From Chara braunii (taxonomy: Eukaryota; Streptophyta; Charophyceae; Charales; Characeae): 30,168 nucleotides of DNA. Position numbers and translations under genes: made by a program. Positions 30,165-30,168 of this stretch are shown piece after piece; position 1 is the stretch's first letter, and each line of letters starts with the position of its first letter. Under the pieces are notes generated by a model that made no database searches, was not told the DNA's origin, and saw only the letters and a program-made list of their open reading frames with translations. The stretch covers positions 349,801-379,968 of the forward strand of contig BFEA01000620.1 in the NCBI GenBank assembly GCA_003427395.1, given 5' to 3'.

Positions 30165-30168
30165 ATGA

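Overview
This window looks like repeat-dominated intergenic nuclear DNA from a plant-lineage eukaryote. The support is two retrotransposon families with plant-type organisation: an L1-type LINE whose ORF1 resembles DUF4283 plus a zinc knuckle, and a Ty3/gypsy element with gag, protease, RT, RNase H, integrase and a GPY/F module. Long GA, GT and A tracts and several satellite arrays fit the same picture. The wording of the gypsy proteins reminds me of charophyte (Chara-like) retroelements. That is recollection, not a search result, so the taxon is tentative. I see no convincing intact host gene, no rRNA or tRNA gene, no CRISPR array and no bacterial-style operon.

Layout, left to right. 1-1183: a GA/GT microsatellite, three diverged copies of a small palindromic element, and poly-A and poly-G tracts. 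2043-6620: a plus-strand, broken LINE. Its ORF1 is in pieces and its ORF2 keeps the endonuclease and the very start of the RT domain. A segment of about 950 bp with 16-bp terminal inverted repeats sits in one copy of a duplicated ORF1-tail segment. 6625-7670: unassigned. 7755-8862: GA microsatellite and a strict 53-bp minisatellite. 9665-12560: satellite block with 91-, 92- and ~173-bp periods, split by a well-defined hAT-like non-autonomous DNA transposon at 10799-11363 (8-bp target duplication, 11-bp terminal repeats, related empty sites next to it).

12640-16280: a purine tract, one doubtful Ser/Leu-rich reading frame, and two diverged copies of a ~2 kb hairpin-rich repeat. This region contains an assembly artefact: an exact Tn5/Nextera mate-pair junction adapter at 15579-15616 flanked by a 187-bp duplication. 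16370-17345: short tandem repeats. 17935-18452: foldback/MITE-like inverted repeat. 18965-19115: 38-bp minisatellite. 19804-20993 (minus): decayed coding sequence that looks gag-like and is separate from the main gypsy element.

21146-28116 (minus): a long, decayed Ty3/gypsy element. Integrase, RNase H, RT, protease and gag can each be recognised, but it has at least eight internal stops in pol and several frame changes, and no LTR pair could be identified. 28256-30168: TG microsatellite, GC-rich unassigned DNA, a 31-A tract, one short possible secreted Cys-rich reading frame, and a hairpin-bounded repeat at the right edge.

Nothing here forms a functioning multi-gene system. The strongest observations are structural: the adapter artefact, the hAT-like insertion, the hairpin repeats whose two arms change together, and the TIR-bounded insertion in the LINE.
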